Shown here piece by piece: positions 21,807-32,124 of a DNA stretch of 64,000 bases (positions are counted from its first letter, which is position 1; every line of letters starts with the position of its first letter). The stretch lies in assembly GCA_037127315.1 (NCBI GenBank), contig JBBBDQ010000420.1, positions 4,087,001 through 4,151,000 on the forward strand. The letters are read 5' to 3'. The notes beneath the pieces were generated by a model that made no database searches, was not told the DNA's origin, and worked only from the letters and a program-made list of their open reading frames with translations. This DNA is from Ascarosepion bandense (taxonomy: Eukaryota; Mollusca; Cephalopoda; Sepiida; Sepiidae). The position numbers and the translations under genes are program-made.

Positions 21807-22801
21807 CACTACCGACCATGAATTTGGGACCACTTAGATTTATTCTCTAAGAGAAAAAAATAAGAAATTTTATGTTTTAGAAGAATAAATATAGATATAT
21901 TCCATTGTTGTTCACAATTGTACAATAATTAAAACTAAAATTAACATAGAGTAATTTCAAATTTAATTAAAGTTAATTCATATTTTCTTTTGATCAAAGA
22001 AACCACCACGAGCCTTTATTACTGCAGAGCAAATCCTTGGCATTCTTTCTAATAACTTATAAAAATAAGTTGGTGGAAGTGATTTCCAAGCATCCTGCAA
22101 GCATTTAAACAACATTTTTTCATTTTTAGGCAGTACATTTCGAACTGTACGATCAATTTCATCCCTTTTTCTCCTTCTTTGATAGTGGTTTCTTATCTGC
22201 TACACAGCCTTTAAGCCCAGCAGATTTCAGTCGTCTTTTAACAGTAGTAACAGATACTGGATGTTGCCGAGTAGAATTCACTTCAATTGCTAATTCCGGA
22301 GCGGTTTTTCTTCTATTTCTCTTGCTAAATATGATCAAGTGCCTATCCTCTACAATAGATGTTACTCTGGGCCTACTATATCTTTTCCTGTCAATATTTA
22401 ACTCAGTTTCACAAAGTCGTTGAAGGAAATAATGCACGCCATTTTTTGATAGGCTTAATTTTTTAGCGATAACACGTTCAGAATATCCTTCTTTCGAAAG
22501 AATTTCAACCCGAGTTCTTTTTTCAATGCTAATCTGTTTTTCCTTGCCATTTATACTGTAGTAATATGGTTTACAAACATAAATTATACCGTATTTATAA
22601 TATCTGATAAATTTGAATTTTCGGCAAAAACTTGATCACAATAAGAGGAGTCAAGTAGCAAATTGAGTAAATGTTTACTTTAAAGTTGAAAAGAATATTT
22701 TATTTTTACTTGACATCTGCATAAAAATAATAACAAATACAAACTCGGTTAATTTGATACTGCTAAAAGTTTAGATGGTGCCAAACTTATGGTCGGTAGT
22801 G
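21807..22801 (-). mobile_element. Tc1/mariner-type element with internal deletion, 995 bp
   Basis: Both ends read CACTACCGACCAT inward (13 bp identical, then imperfect) and are flanked by TA (21805-21806 and 22802-22803). The minus strand encodes an N-terminal helix-turn-helix region and, just after it, the extreme C-terminus (WKSLPPTYFYKLLERMPRICSAVIKARGG near 21995-22105). The catalytic DDE/D part between them is missing, so the element can move only with a transposase supplied elsewhere. Confidence 0.8.
22159..22437 (-). pseudogene. Tc1-type transposase N-terminal fragment
   Basis: A 92-codon frame reads RYSRPRVTSIVEDRHLIIFS...VTTVKRRLKSAGLKG, the second helix-turn-helix of a Tc1-like DNA-binding region. 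Upstream frames (to about 22550) look like the first helix-turn-helix, with stops. The catalytic domain is deleted. In the full-length family this region binds the terminal inverted repeats. Confidence 0.7.
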
Positions 22802-22863
22802 TATCTTTATATGTAACTTTAGTGCAAAGAGTTTCTCATTTTAACTGAGCAGGATTATCCATA

Positions 22864-22957
22864 CTTCGAAGTTTCGTGAGGACACCGGTAAGAAACACAG
22901 CCCCGATGAATAAAGGGATCATACCGGTGTCCACACGAAATTTCAAAGTTGGCATGA
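22864..22957. other. Imperfect inverted repeat, 27-bp arms
   Basis: CTTCGAAGTTTCGTGAGGAC..CCGGTA near 22866-22892 pairs with TACCGGTGTCCACACGAAAT..AAAG near 22930-22957. Origin unknown. Confidence 0.6.
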
Positions 22958-23105
22958 AGCTGTTCAGTTAAATGACGAAATTTTTCTCATTACTTCTATT
23001 AACGCTCTATCGCTACTCTGATAAGGAGCACTTATCGATAAAAAAAACCTCCTTACCAAAATACCTTTTATAAGTAAAACTATTGAAAAACAACAATCAT
23101 AACTC
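22950..23105. repeat. Dispersed repeat, mate of 18290-18440
   Basis: Diverged copy of the segment at 18290-18440. It leads directly into hammerhead copy 4. Confidence 0.45.
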
Positions 23106-23129
23106 AAGACTAAGCAAGTGGAAGTCTAG

Positions 23130-23162
23130 CCACACTGATGAGCGAAACAGGCTTGTATGTGA
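23130..23162 (+). ncRNA. Hammerhead motif 4, helix II deleted
   Basis: Flanks match copy 3 (GTCTAGCCACA before, CAGGCTTGTATGTG after), but CTGATGAG is joined directly to CGAAAC, removing helix II. It is followed by a TA array at 23169-23201. Minimal hammerheads without helix II are poorly active, so this is probably dead. Confidence 0.6.
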
Positions 23163-23167
23163 ATGAC

Positions 23168-23204
<37 letters not shown>

Positions 23205-23310
23205 GTGTTTGTATGTAAATATAGATAGGTAGCTAATGAGGTGACACGCACGCATTCAAAGACACACACACACATGTAATAATAGTGATGTCAGATTTTT
23301 TTAAATTTCT

Positions 23311-23345
23311 CTGTATTTCGACAATTATTTATCCATATCACCTAG

Positions 23346-23405
<60 letters not shown>

Positions 23406-23440
23406 CTAGGTGAGATGGATAAATAGTCGCCGAAATACAG
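23311..23440. repeat. Inverted repeat around a (CA)n(TA)n array
   Basis: 39-bp arms (23311-23349 and 23402-23440) pair with about four mismatches across about 50 bp of CA/TA repeat. Confidence 0.8.
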
Positions 23441-23464
23441 ATATATTTAATATTATTACACAAA

Positions 23465-23660
23465 AAATATCTTGAAATACTAAAGAGTAAATTTAGTAAA
23501 TAAAATCTCCATTGGCTTCAATCACAGCTTCCAGACGACTTTGATAACTTATGCAACTTTTCTGGGCGGTATCCTTGTTTAAGTTGGTGAATCCTGCCAT
23601 AATATTTGCTTTCAGTTCATCTTTGATGTTACAGCGAGTTTTGTTTGTCTCTCGATTTAC
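23465..23660 (-). pseudogene. Tc1/mariner-like transposase C-terminal fragment
   Basis: The minus-strand translation ends SYQSRLEAVIEANGDFIY, the terminal block of many Tc1/mariner-like transposases. No terminal repeats were found. Confidence 0.5.
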
Positions 23661-24060
23661 CCAAGAATATCTTCAGATCTGTAGTAAATATATCTGCAGA
23701 TGATACTACGATGAATAGGTAAACTTTCGAATATCTGGATGACGAATGTTTTGCAGTTGATCTCTCCTCTGATCTAATTCTCACGGCTCAATGGAAGAAA
23801 AACTAGATTGTATCTTTCAATACCTTAAAAAAAAATCTGGTAACGTTTCATCACCCCAGAGCAGACTCCCAAATTTGCTCCATTTCTGATGATCACATCC
23901 TACACTCAATGAGTCACCTTGCGTCAAGCCCGAATAGATATAATGCCACTCCAGACCGCAAATTCATGTGTCTGTTCGATCGCTAAAGATTCTGCAAGAA
24001 TAGCTAGTTCTTAGCATTGCTGTAAAACATGCCTACTACAAATGGGATATTGCTGCCCTA
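23660..24060 (+). pseudogene. CR1/Jockey-like LINE RT fragment
   Basis: Plus-strand translation gives SADDTTM (about 23693-23715; family form YADDTT), then MEEKLDCIFQYLKK and KNLVTFHHPRADSQ in a shifted frame, matching the post-catalytic region of these LINEs. It is heavily frameshifted. It may belong to the copy whose C-terminus is at 24900. Confidence 0.5.
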
Positions 24061-24289
24061 TTAGAGTAGGATTACGTATCCTTTTAAGTGATGAATTTTC
24101 TTTTCCTGTGACCATTATCACTCATATTCAATACGTTGTTAGCAACTCACTATTCTACCACTACGACAAATATTATAACATTTCGTATATTCCTTCGTCC
24201 GATCTGCTCCGAAATTTCCAAATGTAACTCGTCATAACATGTTTCCAGTGGCAAATAATTTCCATTCCTTTCGGGTTCCCTTGGTTCTA

Positions 24290-24600
24290 CTCATACAGCT
24301 TCTTTCCTCGAACTGTTACTTTTTTCCACAAGCTTTGTTCCAAACTCCCAAAAGGATGCTTCTCGAGAACCTATACTCTTAACCTCTTCATGTCTATTGT
24401 CAAGCGTAATATATCCTAGATATATCCATGCACTCCCTGCCTCCTCCTGACTTACAACAATCCCATTCAGAAACCTACTATCTTGAGTGGCTCTTGGGCA
24501 TTTTATTAGGTGAATAAAAGTAAAAAGAAAAGAAAAACAACAACAAAAAATTTTAATGGTCAAACTATTATTCTGGCACCAGATGTGTAAAAATATTTCC
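24290..24600 (-). pseudogene. Possible RTE-like LINE fragment
   Basis: The minus frame 24291-24563 has YLGYITLDNRHEEVKSIGSREASFWEFGTKL, which resembles the FxYLGSxIT.DGR..EIK.RI..A..AF block of RTE-like RTs. Short and diverged. Confidence 0.4.
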
Positions 24601-24899
24601 TTTTGCGCTTACAATTCATCAATATTTCACTTCTTTTATTTAATAAATTCGTCTGGTCAGGAAAGGTGATTATTGCCAATTTTTCTTCTTGACATTACCT
24701 GCAATATACCTTACCGGCATTAGTGCTATGCGTCTTTTTAATTATATCAATGGCTGTTACGTTTTCTCTTTCTTTAACTTTTCGTCAGTACATCGATATG
24801 TTAGTCATATTTTTGTTTCTTTGAGATGAACTATATCATGTTTGTAGCACCACAGTTTAAACATCCCGTCCGTATAAATACTATCATATTTATGATAGT

Positions 24900-25495
24900 A
24901 TTTATACAGATATTTATGAGGGTGCTCCTGCTATCCACCTAGGTGTTCTTGACAAAATCCAACGGAAAATCTGTATAGTGATCGATCCCGACTTGGCAGC
25001 TCAGATACAGTCACATTCTCACCGGCGCAATGTGGCTTCCCTGTGTTTCTTCTGCAAATACCTTAATGGCTTCTTCTCCGATTAACTTAGTTTACTGGTG
25101 GCCCCTATATATAAATTTACTCGAGCAACAAGATTACCGACTAGGTCCCACCCTTTTACTGTGAAACCACTCAATTTAAACGCAAATTCTACCCTTCAGC
25201 TTCTTTTCTCGTACCTCCCGCCTGTGGAATTCCTTTCCATTTACTTGCTACAATCTCCAATAATTTAAATGTAAATTCAACAGTCATCTCTTATCTCACT
25301 AACCTGCATCCTCTCTCTCATGCTCCTTTCTCCGTCCACTCTAATCTCATCAGTATTCTCACCCTTTTTTTACCCGCTTTCTGACACCCCCTATAACCTG
25401 CCACTCTTTCTCATAACTTTCCTCCTATGTAACCCCCTGCAAAACAGTAGCAGTAAAAAGCCTTGCTTGGGGCGATATGATTATAAATTTTTTTT
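24900..25495 (+). pseudogene. CR1/Jockey-like LINE C-terminus and 3' tail
   Basis: Collinear with 12600-13195: LDKIQRKICIVID (from about 24945), RRNVASLCFFCKYLNG, then the tail ACCCCCTGC..GCCTTGCTTGGGGCGATATGATTATAAA (25429-25488) ending in T/A-rich sequence. Frameshifted. Confidence 0.65.
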
Positions 25496-25734
25496 TTTAA
25501 TAGAGCAACATATGAAAATATATTATTCAACATATCTTTTTTTTATACAGAATGAAAAATGAAAGAGCGCGTTTGCGTTATTTGCAAATTAAAAAAATAA
25601 GTCTTACTCAAAAAATTCATTACTGTTTCTCACATTGGGTGCAAGTATGAAAAAGGTATTTCGAAATTCAGTGACTCACCGACTCATCCACGGAAGAAAA
25701 ACTTGAAGAATACAGTTTGCAGCTTGAGAGCTTT

Positions 25735-26230
25735 TTCTTCTTTATGTACCGTGTCCCTTCAGGACGTAGGCGATCATGAACTTCCACTAGCTCGTATTTT
25801 TTGTCGATCTTCACATTTTTTTCTTCTCCGCTATCCACTTGCTAAAGCCCATCTAGTATGTCTCGCGCTTTCCCTTGTTTCTCTTTCCCTCTATCCATCT
25901 TGTGAGTATTATATTCTCAAAGCCCTCCTTTCTCATTACCTGCTCAAGAGACTTCAGTTGTCCCTTCTTGATGTTAAGTATAAATTACCTTTTCGTTTGC
26001 ATCCTCTCCAAAACTTTGTCGTTACGCGCATTTTCGCTCCATTGTATCCTTAACATTCTTCTGTAGAAACATTTTTCTGTTGCTACGTGTCTCTACTTCA
26101 TCTTAGAAGAGAATGTCTAAAATTCGCTGCTATATAGAAAAACATATAACATATAACAATCCAGTGCTCTTTTCTTTGTTTTCAACGAAATCTTCTTATA
26201 CTCTTACCAAATCTGAGCTCCACAGGTGTC
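25735..26230 (-). pseudogene. RTE-like LINE C-terminal region
   Basis: The 3' block TATGTACCGTGTCCCTTCAG..GGCGATCATGA (25743-25780) matches the other RTE-like copies. 25990-26220 is nearly identical to 29058-29290. Confidence 0.6.
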
Positions 26231-26815
26231 TTCACGCATATAAATTATATTTACTACCACCTCCATTTCCACTTATATAATATCTCATTCATTATCGCCG
26301 TATTAACTGTAGCCCTCCAGCATGAATGGCTATCAAGTCCTACATTGAAGGAACTTTAATATAAAAAAGACACTTGAATTAAATGAATACAACATTCGTT
26401 TAGTCTAACTCAGAATATTTGTATTGCACCAGACCAAATTCTTTTTTAATTGAAGAGTACAGGAAGGAGCACTAGGCAGCTCCAGAGTATTTAGATATTC
26501 ATTCGTGGTTTAGACAATATTAAAAGTGGCCGGAACTCTATCAGATAACATGCGCAATGAAATATTTCCGGAACTAAGTTATTCGGGATTAGTCTTCGTA
26601 CAGAGAACTATTGGTAGTTGGGAGTCATTCAGCTTATTAAAACAAATGAAAAAATCAGGTTTTTAATCTAGAAAATTTTAGAATTCTTCTCTGAAAGATC
26701 CTTACTTATTTTTTTTATTTTTATTAGCAAAAGACAATTTGAAGTGAGACTGATCACATTTTTCATGTTTGAACCATGCTTAACCAGAGTAATAAAAAGA
26801 ATAAAAAAACCAGAG
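26230..26815. other. Intergenic, nothing recognised
   Basis: AT-rich. No ORF or repeat could be identified. Confidence 0.4.
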
Positions 26816-26985
26816 TAATAAAAGAATATCTAAATGTTGGAAAATTTTTGTCTTTATTTTTACCAGAAATTAAAGACAAAATACGATGTTAAGAACGGCT
26901 CATGATGAAAGATAATAGACATTCATTATCCGTTATATTTGATATTTGACAATATATGTTTATATATATATATATATATATATTA
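26815..26985 (+). mobile_element. Penelope-type terminal repeat fragment plus (TA)n
   Basis: Contains AATGTTGGAAAATTTTTGTC, ATTAAAGACAAAATACGATG and AACGGCTCATGATG, as at 18.0 and 42.1 kb, running into TA repeat at about 26960-26982. Confidence 0.55.
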
Positions 26986-27084
26986 TAAATTAAATAATTT
27001 ATAATAAATATTCACAGCTCTATGCATCATATATCGAACACTGTTTTAAATTAATGTTTTGGACGGAAAAAAATTCACTTTTCC

Positions 27085-27300
27085 TTATTTTCATTTTCAA
27101 TTGGAGTAGATAGACTGAACTATCGCCCGGTTCACACTCCACCCACGTCTATTACACAGGTGTAGAGGCTCACCCCTTGCTCCCTGTTTAGGATGTGGTT
27201 TCCGGCTTTCTTTTTTCCAATCTTTTCCCTCTTACGCAGCCCCCTGCACACCAGGGTCCTGACCGCCTTGCCCGGGGTGATATGATTAAAAAAATATATA
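27085..27300 (+). mobile_element. SINE-like repeat with LINE-type tail, mate of 18905
   Basis: A B-box-like CCCGGTTCACACTCC lies at 27127-27141. The 3' end (GCAGCCCCCTGCACACCAG...GACCGCCTTGCCCGGGGTGATATGATTAAAAA) parallels the LINE 3' ends at 13.1 and 25.4 kb. A SINE sharing the tail of its partner LINE is the likeliest reading. Confidence 0.5.
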
Positions 27301-27309
27301 TGGACATAC

Positions 27310-27312
27310 CGG

Positions 27313-27356
<44 letters not shown>

Positions 27357-27383
27357 TGGACATACCGAGACAGACAGACAGAC

Positions 27384-27435
<52 letters not shown>

Positions 27436-27449
27436 GGACATACCGAGAC

Positions 27450-27505
<56 letters not shown>

Positions 27506-27531
27506 TGACATACTGAGATAGATAGATAGAA

Positions 27532-27586
<55 letters not shown>

Positions 27587-27612
27587 TGGACATACCGGGA
27601 TAGATAGATAGA
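27310..27612. repeat. Compound (GATA)n array with a recurring spacer
   Basis: GATA tracts are interrupted by variants of TGGACATACCGRGA(T/C)AGA at about 27300, 27357, 27435, 27505 and 27588, giving a higher-order period of about 70-80 bp. GACA variants occur near 27368-27385. The ORFs here translate to ISIYLSIY-type repeats and are artefacts. Confidence 0.9.
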
Positions 27613-27614
27613 AT

Positions 27615-29050
27615 GAAACGAAGCTAAACACGCAATGTACGAGCGCACGTGCTTGCTCATTAAACATATATTTATTGCTTAGCAAGTTATTTGAAGCCGT
27701 ATTTTTCCTGGCTACCGTTTTCGTTCTTCGAAGCAAAGTGAAAAATCCAGCTGAACGATGATTGAAGCGTGTTGAATATTTTGGTGGTCCTAAGCAAATG
27801 GCCAACAAGCACGCGGCAAGGCGCTAATGGCGGCATCTCCGTGACTTGCGCAGATGTATGGACGCTCCATCAACCGGTCACTTCTTTCAACGTCATCGCC
27901 CTTGTTCTGTTCTGTGTTTATTTCTATTTGCTTGTTTGGCGTTCGGACGTTCGTGATACTTCATCTGGTTAACTGGCTACGATGTGTCCAGCGAAATCCA
28001 AAACTTGTCTGTCGAGAAGCCGTCTCAGTTTTCACGAAGTTACCACAATCAAAATGTTCGGATGGGAAAAAGAAATAAAGTTTAAATTTTCTTCGTTTCT
28101 TTATTATATTTTTTTCTAATTTTTTTTATTTTTATTTTTCGTGTTTCTTTTTTTTAATCATTCCCTCTTCTTTATTTTACTTCTTCTCAATATGCATCTT
28201 CGCCACCTACTGAATATTTCTTCGTCTTTTCTCTTAGTCGCGCCATAATTCCTTCTCCACCACCTAATTTTTCGTTTAGCACGGTGGGTGATGACAATGT
28301 CCACGCAGCGTTGGGATGCGTTTCAACGATTTTCCAGTCAAAGTATTTGGATAACTTGTCGATGACAAAAACATGAAACAAGAATTGCTAAGGTTCAAAT
28401 AGTGTCTATTCCGCCATCAGTTTTAACAAACTATTTTTTCGTAACACACTGACGTGTGTTGAAATTGTCACAGTATTGGCTATTATTAAAGTTTGACTAT
28501 ATTTATGAGATGAGATATTATAATTATTTTTCCAGTTCGCCATGTGTTTGCGAGTAATGTAAAATAAAAATCAGAAGGTTAAACGCTTTAATAAGTTGGA
28601 ATTTGGCTCCAAACAGAAATATTAACTCATAACCAGTTGTATATTGCATGGTCAAGAGTAAGAAATCCTAAGAATTTATTTTTTTGTTGTTAAAAAGGAA
28701 AAAAAAAAGATATTTTCGTAAAGGATATTGTTTACCATGAATTAAATTAGATTAATTATTAAACTGTGATGTTTTTTTTCGAAATATATCAGCTTTATTC
28801 AAATTCCATCAGTTGCTTTGTAAAATTGAACGAAATGGAAATCTCGATAAAAATAACTTCATTAATTATTTACATTATTTAGAGTGTTGATCTTATCTTT
28901 GTTGTCATATACACAATATTTTGGCCATTGTACATCATGACCTTCTTCAAAGTAAATTGAAATTTTGAAATAAACCCTTTAATTCGTCCCCTACCGTAGA
29001 TTGTTCGTGTTTTTGTTTTGTTTTGTTTTGTTTTTGTGTTTTTGTTCGCC
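27615..29050. other. Intergenic; locally GC-richer near 27700-28080
   Basis: No gene or repeat recognised. About 27750-28050 is GC-richer than average and has two overlapping ORFs with no recognised motif. 28080-28180 is T-rich. Confidence 0.35.
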
Positions 29051-29054
29051 CCTG

Positions 29055-29290
29055 CTAGTATAAAGTACCTTTTCGTTTGCATCCTTTCCAAAACCTTGTC
29101 GTTACGCGCATGTTCGCGTCATTGTATCCTTAACATTCTTCTGTAGAAACATTTTTCTGTTGCTACGTATCTCTACTTCATCTTAGAAGAGAATGTCTAA
29201 AATTCGCTGCTATATAGAAAAACATATAACATATAACAGTCCAGTGCTCTTTTCTTTGTTTTCAACGAAATCTTCTTATACTCTTACCAA
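29055..29290 (-). pseudogene. RTE-like LINE fragment, near-identical to 25990-26220
   Basis: About 230 bp with only a few differences from 25990-26220; both end at CTCTTACCAA. It has no 3' end block of its own. Confidence 0.6.
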
Positions 29291-29601
29291 GTATTGATCT
29301 CAAAACTCTTTGAGTCAAGGCAACGCTCTTATTCACTGTTCCTGATAGAATAAGAAGAGTTTAGAAAGAACCAGAAACCCAATCCTAAAGAAGAAACAAG
29401 AGATAAACATTTACTCCTGTTCAAAAGAGGGTGGATGGTTGTGAACTGCACAAAGGCGGTAATTCCATTAAATCATACCGTCGGTCCGAGATTTTTTCTG
29501 TATTTTTTACATGATATTTTTAATTATTTTGGTTTATTTTTAGGTTTATTTTGATACTTTTAATTTTAGTGTTTAAAAAAAAGGAAAACGATATGCTACA
29601 C

Positions 29602-29640
29602 CCTTGTGCAAATTAATTGAAACAACTACGGTAAACTAGT
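29602..29640. mobile_element. Solo mariner-type terminal sequence
   Basis: CACCCTTGTGCAAATTAATT after TA, identical to the left end of the MITE at 2248. No partner end was found nearby. Confidence 0.45.
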
Positions 29641-29647
29641 ATATAGT

Positions 29648-29838
29648 AATAGTACAGTTTTGCCAACCAAAGCTATAGAAACCAACCTATCCTGCTACTA
29701 GAGCCATACAGAGAAGAGACGGATTAATACTTTTCCAAGGGTATTTGCCAGAAGCGGGAATACAGTGAATTCAACTGAAATTCGACCTAGGCCCTCCGAT
29801 TTCTCGTTCTGAGCAATATCCACTGCACCACATCCTAA
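29648..29838 (-). mobile_element. tRNA-SINE, minus orientation, 3' module missing
   Basis: In minus orientation: tRNA-like head (GTGGTGCAGTGGATATTGCTC and an AATTTCAGTTGAATTC B-box region), then AATACCCTTGGAAAAG.. and CTGTATGGCTC, matching 62972-63248 but ending early. Confidence 0.6.
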
Positions 29839-30079
29839 CAAACTTATAAATCGATATTTCCTCATTTACGGCAGATAATCTTTAAACTTAGCTCATGTAA
29901 AATTGAACTAATCACAATTTACATTTTCAAAAATTTTCAGTATCGAGTTCAAAAGTTCCTCCATGTCCTTTTATTATTGTCACCTCTACAAGATTTCTCT
30001 CTCACAGGCGGGAGGTTTCTACTACCATGGAAAGTGCTCGGACGAAATGCATTTCTTGGCTTCACCAGGTTTAACTTTC

Positions 30080-30330
30080 ACGACTAAGACCCATCATGTC
30101 ACTTATATTGTCGCTAACTACCATCCGTATTCCATCAGCGAAAAGTCAGTTTCACTCGAATAGCTTCTTCCCGCAAACCGCCGCTCTGTGAAACGAAATG
30201 CCGAGAGGTTCTCAACGATCGTAACCTGTTCAAGTCTAGGGTTAACCATTATATCTCACTCTTATCTGTATAAACTGCCTCTTAACGCAACTCTTTACCA
30301 CAGGTGGTCCTCTGGCCTTATACAGGCGAA
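30080..30330 (+). pseudogene. LINE C-terminal end (CR1/Jockey-like)
   Basis: Shares TTTCACGACTAAGACCCATC, TATTCCATCAGCGA, GTTCAAGTCTAGGGTTAACC and CTCTTATCTGTATAAACTGC with 45.2, 51.2, 51.8 and 57.5 kb. In frame this is the SFxPRT..LWN.LP...FK.RVNRYL terminus of these LINEs. Confidence 0.6.
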
Positions 30331-30335
30331 CATTA

Positions 30336-30340
<5 letters not shown>

Positions 30341-30386
<46 letters not shown>
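30341..30386. repeat. (TA)n microsatellite
   Basis: About 46 bp of TA repeat. Confidence 0.95.
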
Positions 30387-30389
<3 letters not shown>

Positions 30390-30390
30390 A

Positions 30391-30421
30391 AAATAAAAAA
30401 CCTTACATCCTCTTCACCTGG

Positions 30422-30459
<38 letters not shown>

Positions 30460-30490
30460 CCAGGTGAAGAGGATGTAAGGTTTTTTATTT
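30391..30490. repeat. Perfect inverted repeat around (TA)n
   Basis: 36-bp arms (30391-30426 and 30455-30490; core CTTACATCCTCTTCACCTGG) pair without mismatch across a TA array. Confidence 0.9.
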
Positions 30491-30572
30491 TTAATTTGAG
30501 TGCTCTGGCATTTATTTATTTTATTAACAGTTCACAATATAATGAGTATTATAGAGCTTACTATAATTATAC

Positions 30573-30757
30573 AGTTATGAATTAATTGTATATTGCGACA
30601 CGGTAATTTCTATATTTCAAGATTCTCATCATCAGGCAATGTTGCTGTTGGTTGTGCAGATGATTTACATTTAAATGACAAAACAGCAACATTGCCTGAT
30701 GATGAGAATCTATCTCGAAACATAGACATTTCCGTGTCGCAATGTACAATTAATTCA

Positions 30758-30762
<5 letters not shown>
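30573..30762. other. Large hairpin, about 77-81-bp arms
   Basis: 30573-30649 pairs with 30682-30762. The innermost 30 bp are perfect (ATTCTCATCATCAGGCAATG). The loop is 32 nt. A (TA)n array follows the right arm. The arms contain a CCTGATGATGAG...CTCGAAAC block resembling Penelope-type terminal repeats. Confidence 0.85.
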
Positions 30763-30814
<52 letters not shown>

Positions 30815-30819
30815 GAAAC

Positions 30820-30891
30820 ATCGCACAAATGGCAACAATGATGAGAACAACAGTTCGAATAATGTAAATACTACCTCATCTCAGAATTATA

Positions 30892-30958
<67 letters not shown>

Positions 30959-30960
30959 TA
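30820..30960 (+). mobile_element. Penelope-type terminal fragment and (CA)n(TA)n
   Basis: GTTCGAATAATGTAAATACT and CTCATCTCAGAATTATAGACACAC parallel 62880-62940. About 35 bp of CA and 25 bp of TA repeat follow. Confidence 0.45.
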
Positions 30961-31434
30961 CCACCATGAATAGTGAAAAATATTATTACCATTCATGCTG
31001 ATAATATTAAAAAATAAAAACAGGTAGCTAACCGGTTTCGAACCTCGCTCAACAGAGCTAAATCGAGGTAAAAAAAAATTATCGTTTTAAGAAAATGAAC
31101 AAGATCTAGAGGAAAAAAAAATTTAAATGGAAATGAGTTGGAGGTTAAATATATGCTCCCTCTGTTTACGCAGTGAGGGATTTAACGATTAAATATAGAT
31201 GGTACCAACTCTTTGAAGTGGTAACTACAGTGGGACGTACTTAAGATGGAAAATGCGTCCACACTAAAATTAGCGGCGCAATTATTAATTGAGATGGAAG
31301 TTAAATAATCAAAGTTACAGCGGAAATTTCATTTGTACTATTAGAAAAACAGGATGGGTTTACTGCCAGATCACGTCGAAACAACGGTTTCCTTAAGATC
31401 AGCGCATTTAAACAACTTGAGACTTGAGAATCTT

Positions 31435-31715
31435 TGTTGTAGTGCAGCGGATACCGATTTCGAATTCCAGTTGAATACCTTTCATTCACTAACAAAAACT
31501 CTAGGGAAAGGTATTAATCCATCTCTTCCCTCAAGTTATGGGTTAAATAACGGGACAGATTGGGTTCTATAGCTCTGGCTAGCAACCAGTCTACTGCAGA
31601 AAGTGATGGCAACCTACTGCGGGATTATTTTCTGTCCAGTCAGCCATGTCTCTTTTGAGACAAGATCTTCCAAGCCTGTATCACGTATGGCATTTAACTG
31701 ATTAACTGAGACTTG
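31435..31715 (+). mobile_element. tRNA-SINE, near full length
   Basis: Head with A-box-like TTGTAGTGCAGCGGATACCG and B-box-like TTCGAATTCCAG, then GGGAAAGGTATTAATCC, ATGGGTTAAATAACGGGACA, GATTGGGTTCTATAG, and the 3' module CAGTCAGCCATGTCTC...TATCACGTATGGCATTTAACTG. It resembles the tRNA-derived SINEs described from octopus; I cannot name the family. Confidence 0.75.
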
Positions 31716-32124
31716 TCAGTATTTAGATATGTAACAGCTCGTGAATACCAGGTGCAATCGATGTAATGGCTGATTGGAGAAGCGAATTCCAATTCCCCTT
31801 TATTTCGTTATATTCTCTTAAACAAAAATATTCTTATGAAGAGTGTGAATCCTTCTCTTACCCTCCCCAGCCATGGGTTAATTAGTAAGACCTGTATCCC
31901 TAAACCATTTTTTATGCAAAAAAATATTACAATTTAAAATATTTTAACCTTTAAATAACCTACTAAAGGCTAAAATTGTAATAAACAAACTTCTTCCACC
32001 CCCACCTCAAAAAAAGAAAGAAACTCGTTGGCGATGTTCATTTGGAAGAGAGTGAAACCCATTCATGGTAAAGAAAGTTGACATCCTTGGCCACCCAAAA
32101 GCCAATCATAAAAGAACTAGAAGG

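Noticed and set aside
27132..27808. Long ORFs translating to repeated YLSIYLSI strings
   Set aside because: They are three frames of a GATA array; no codon bias or domain supports a protein.
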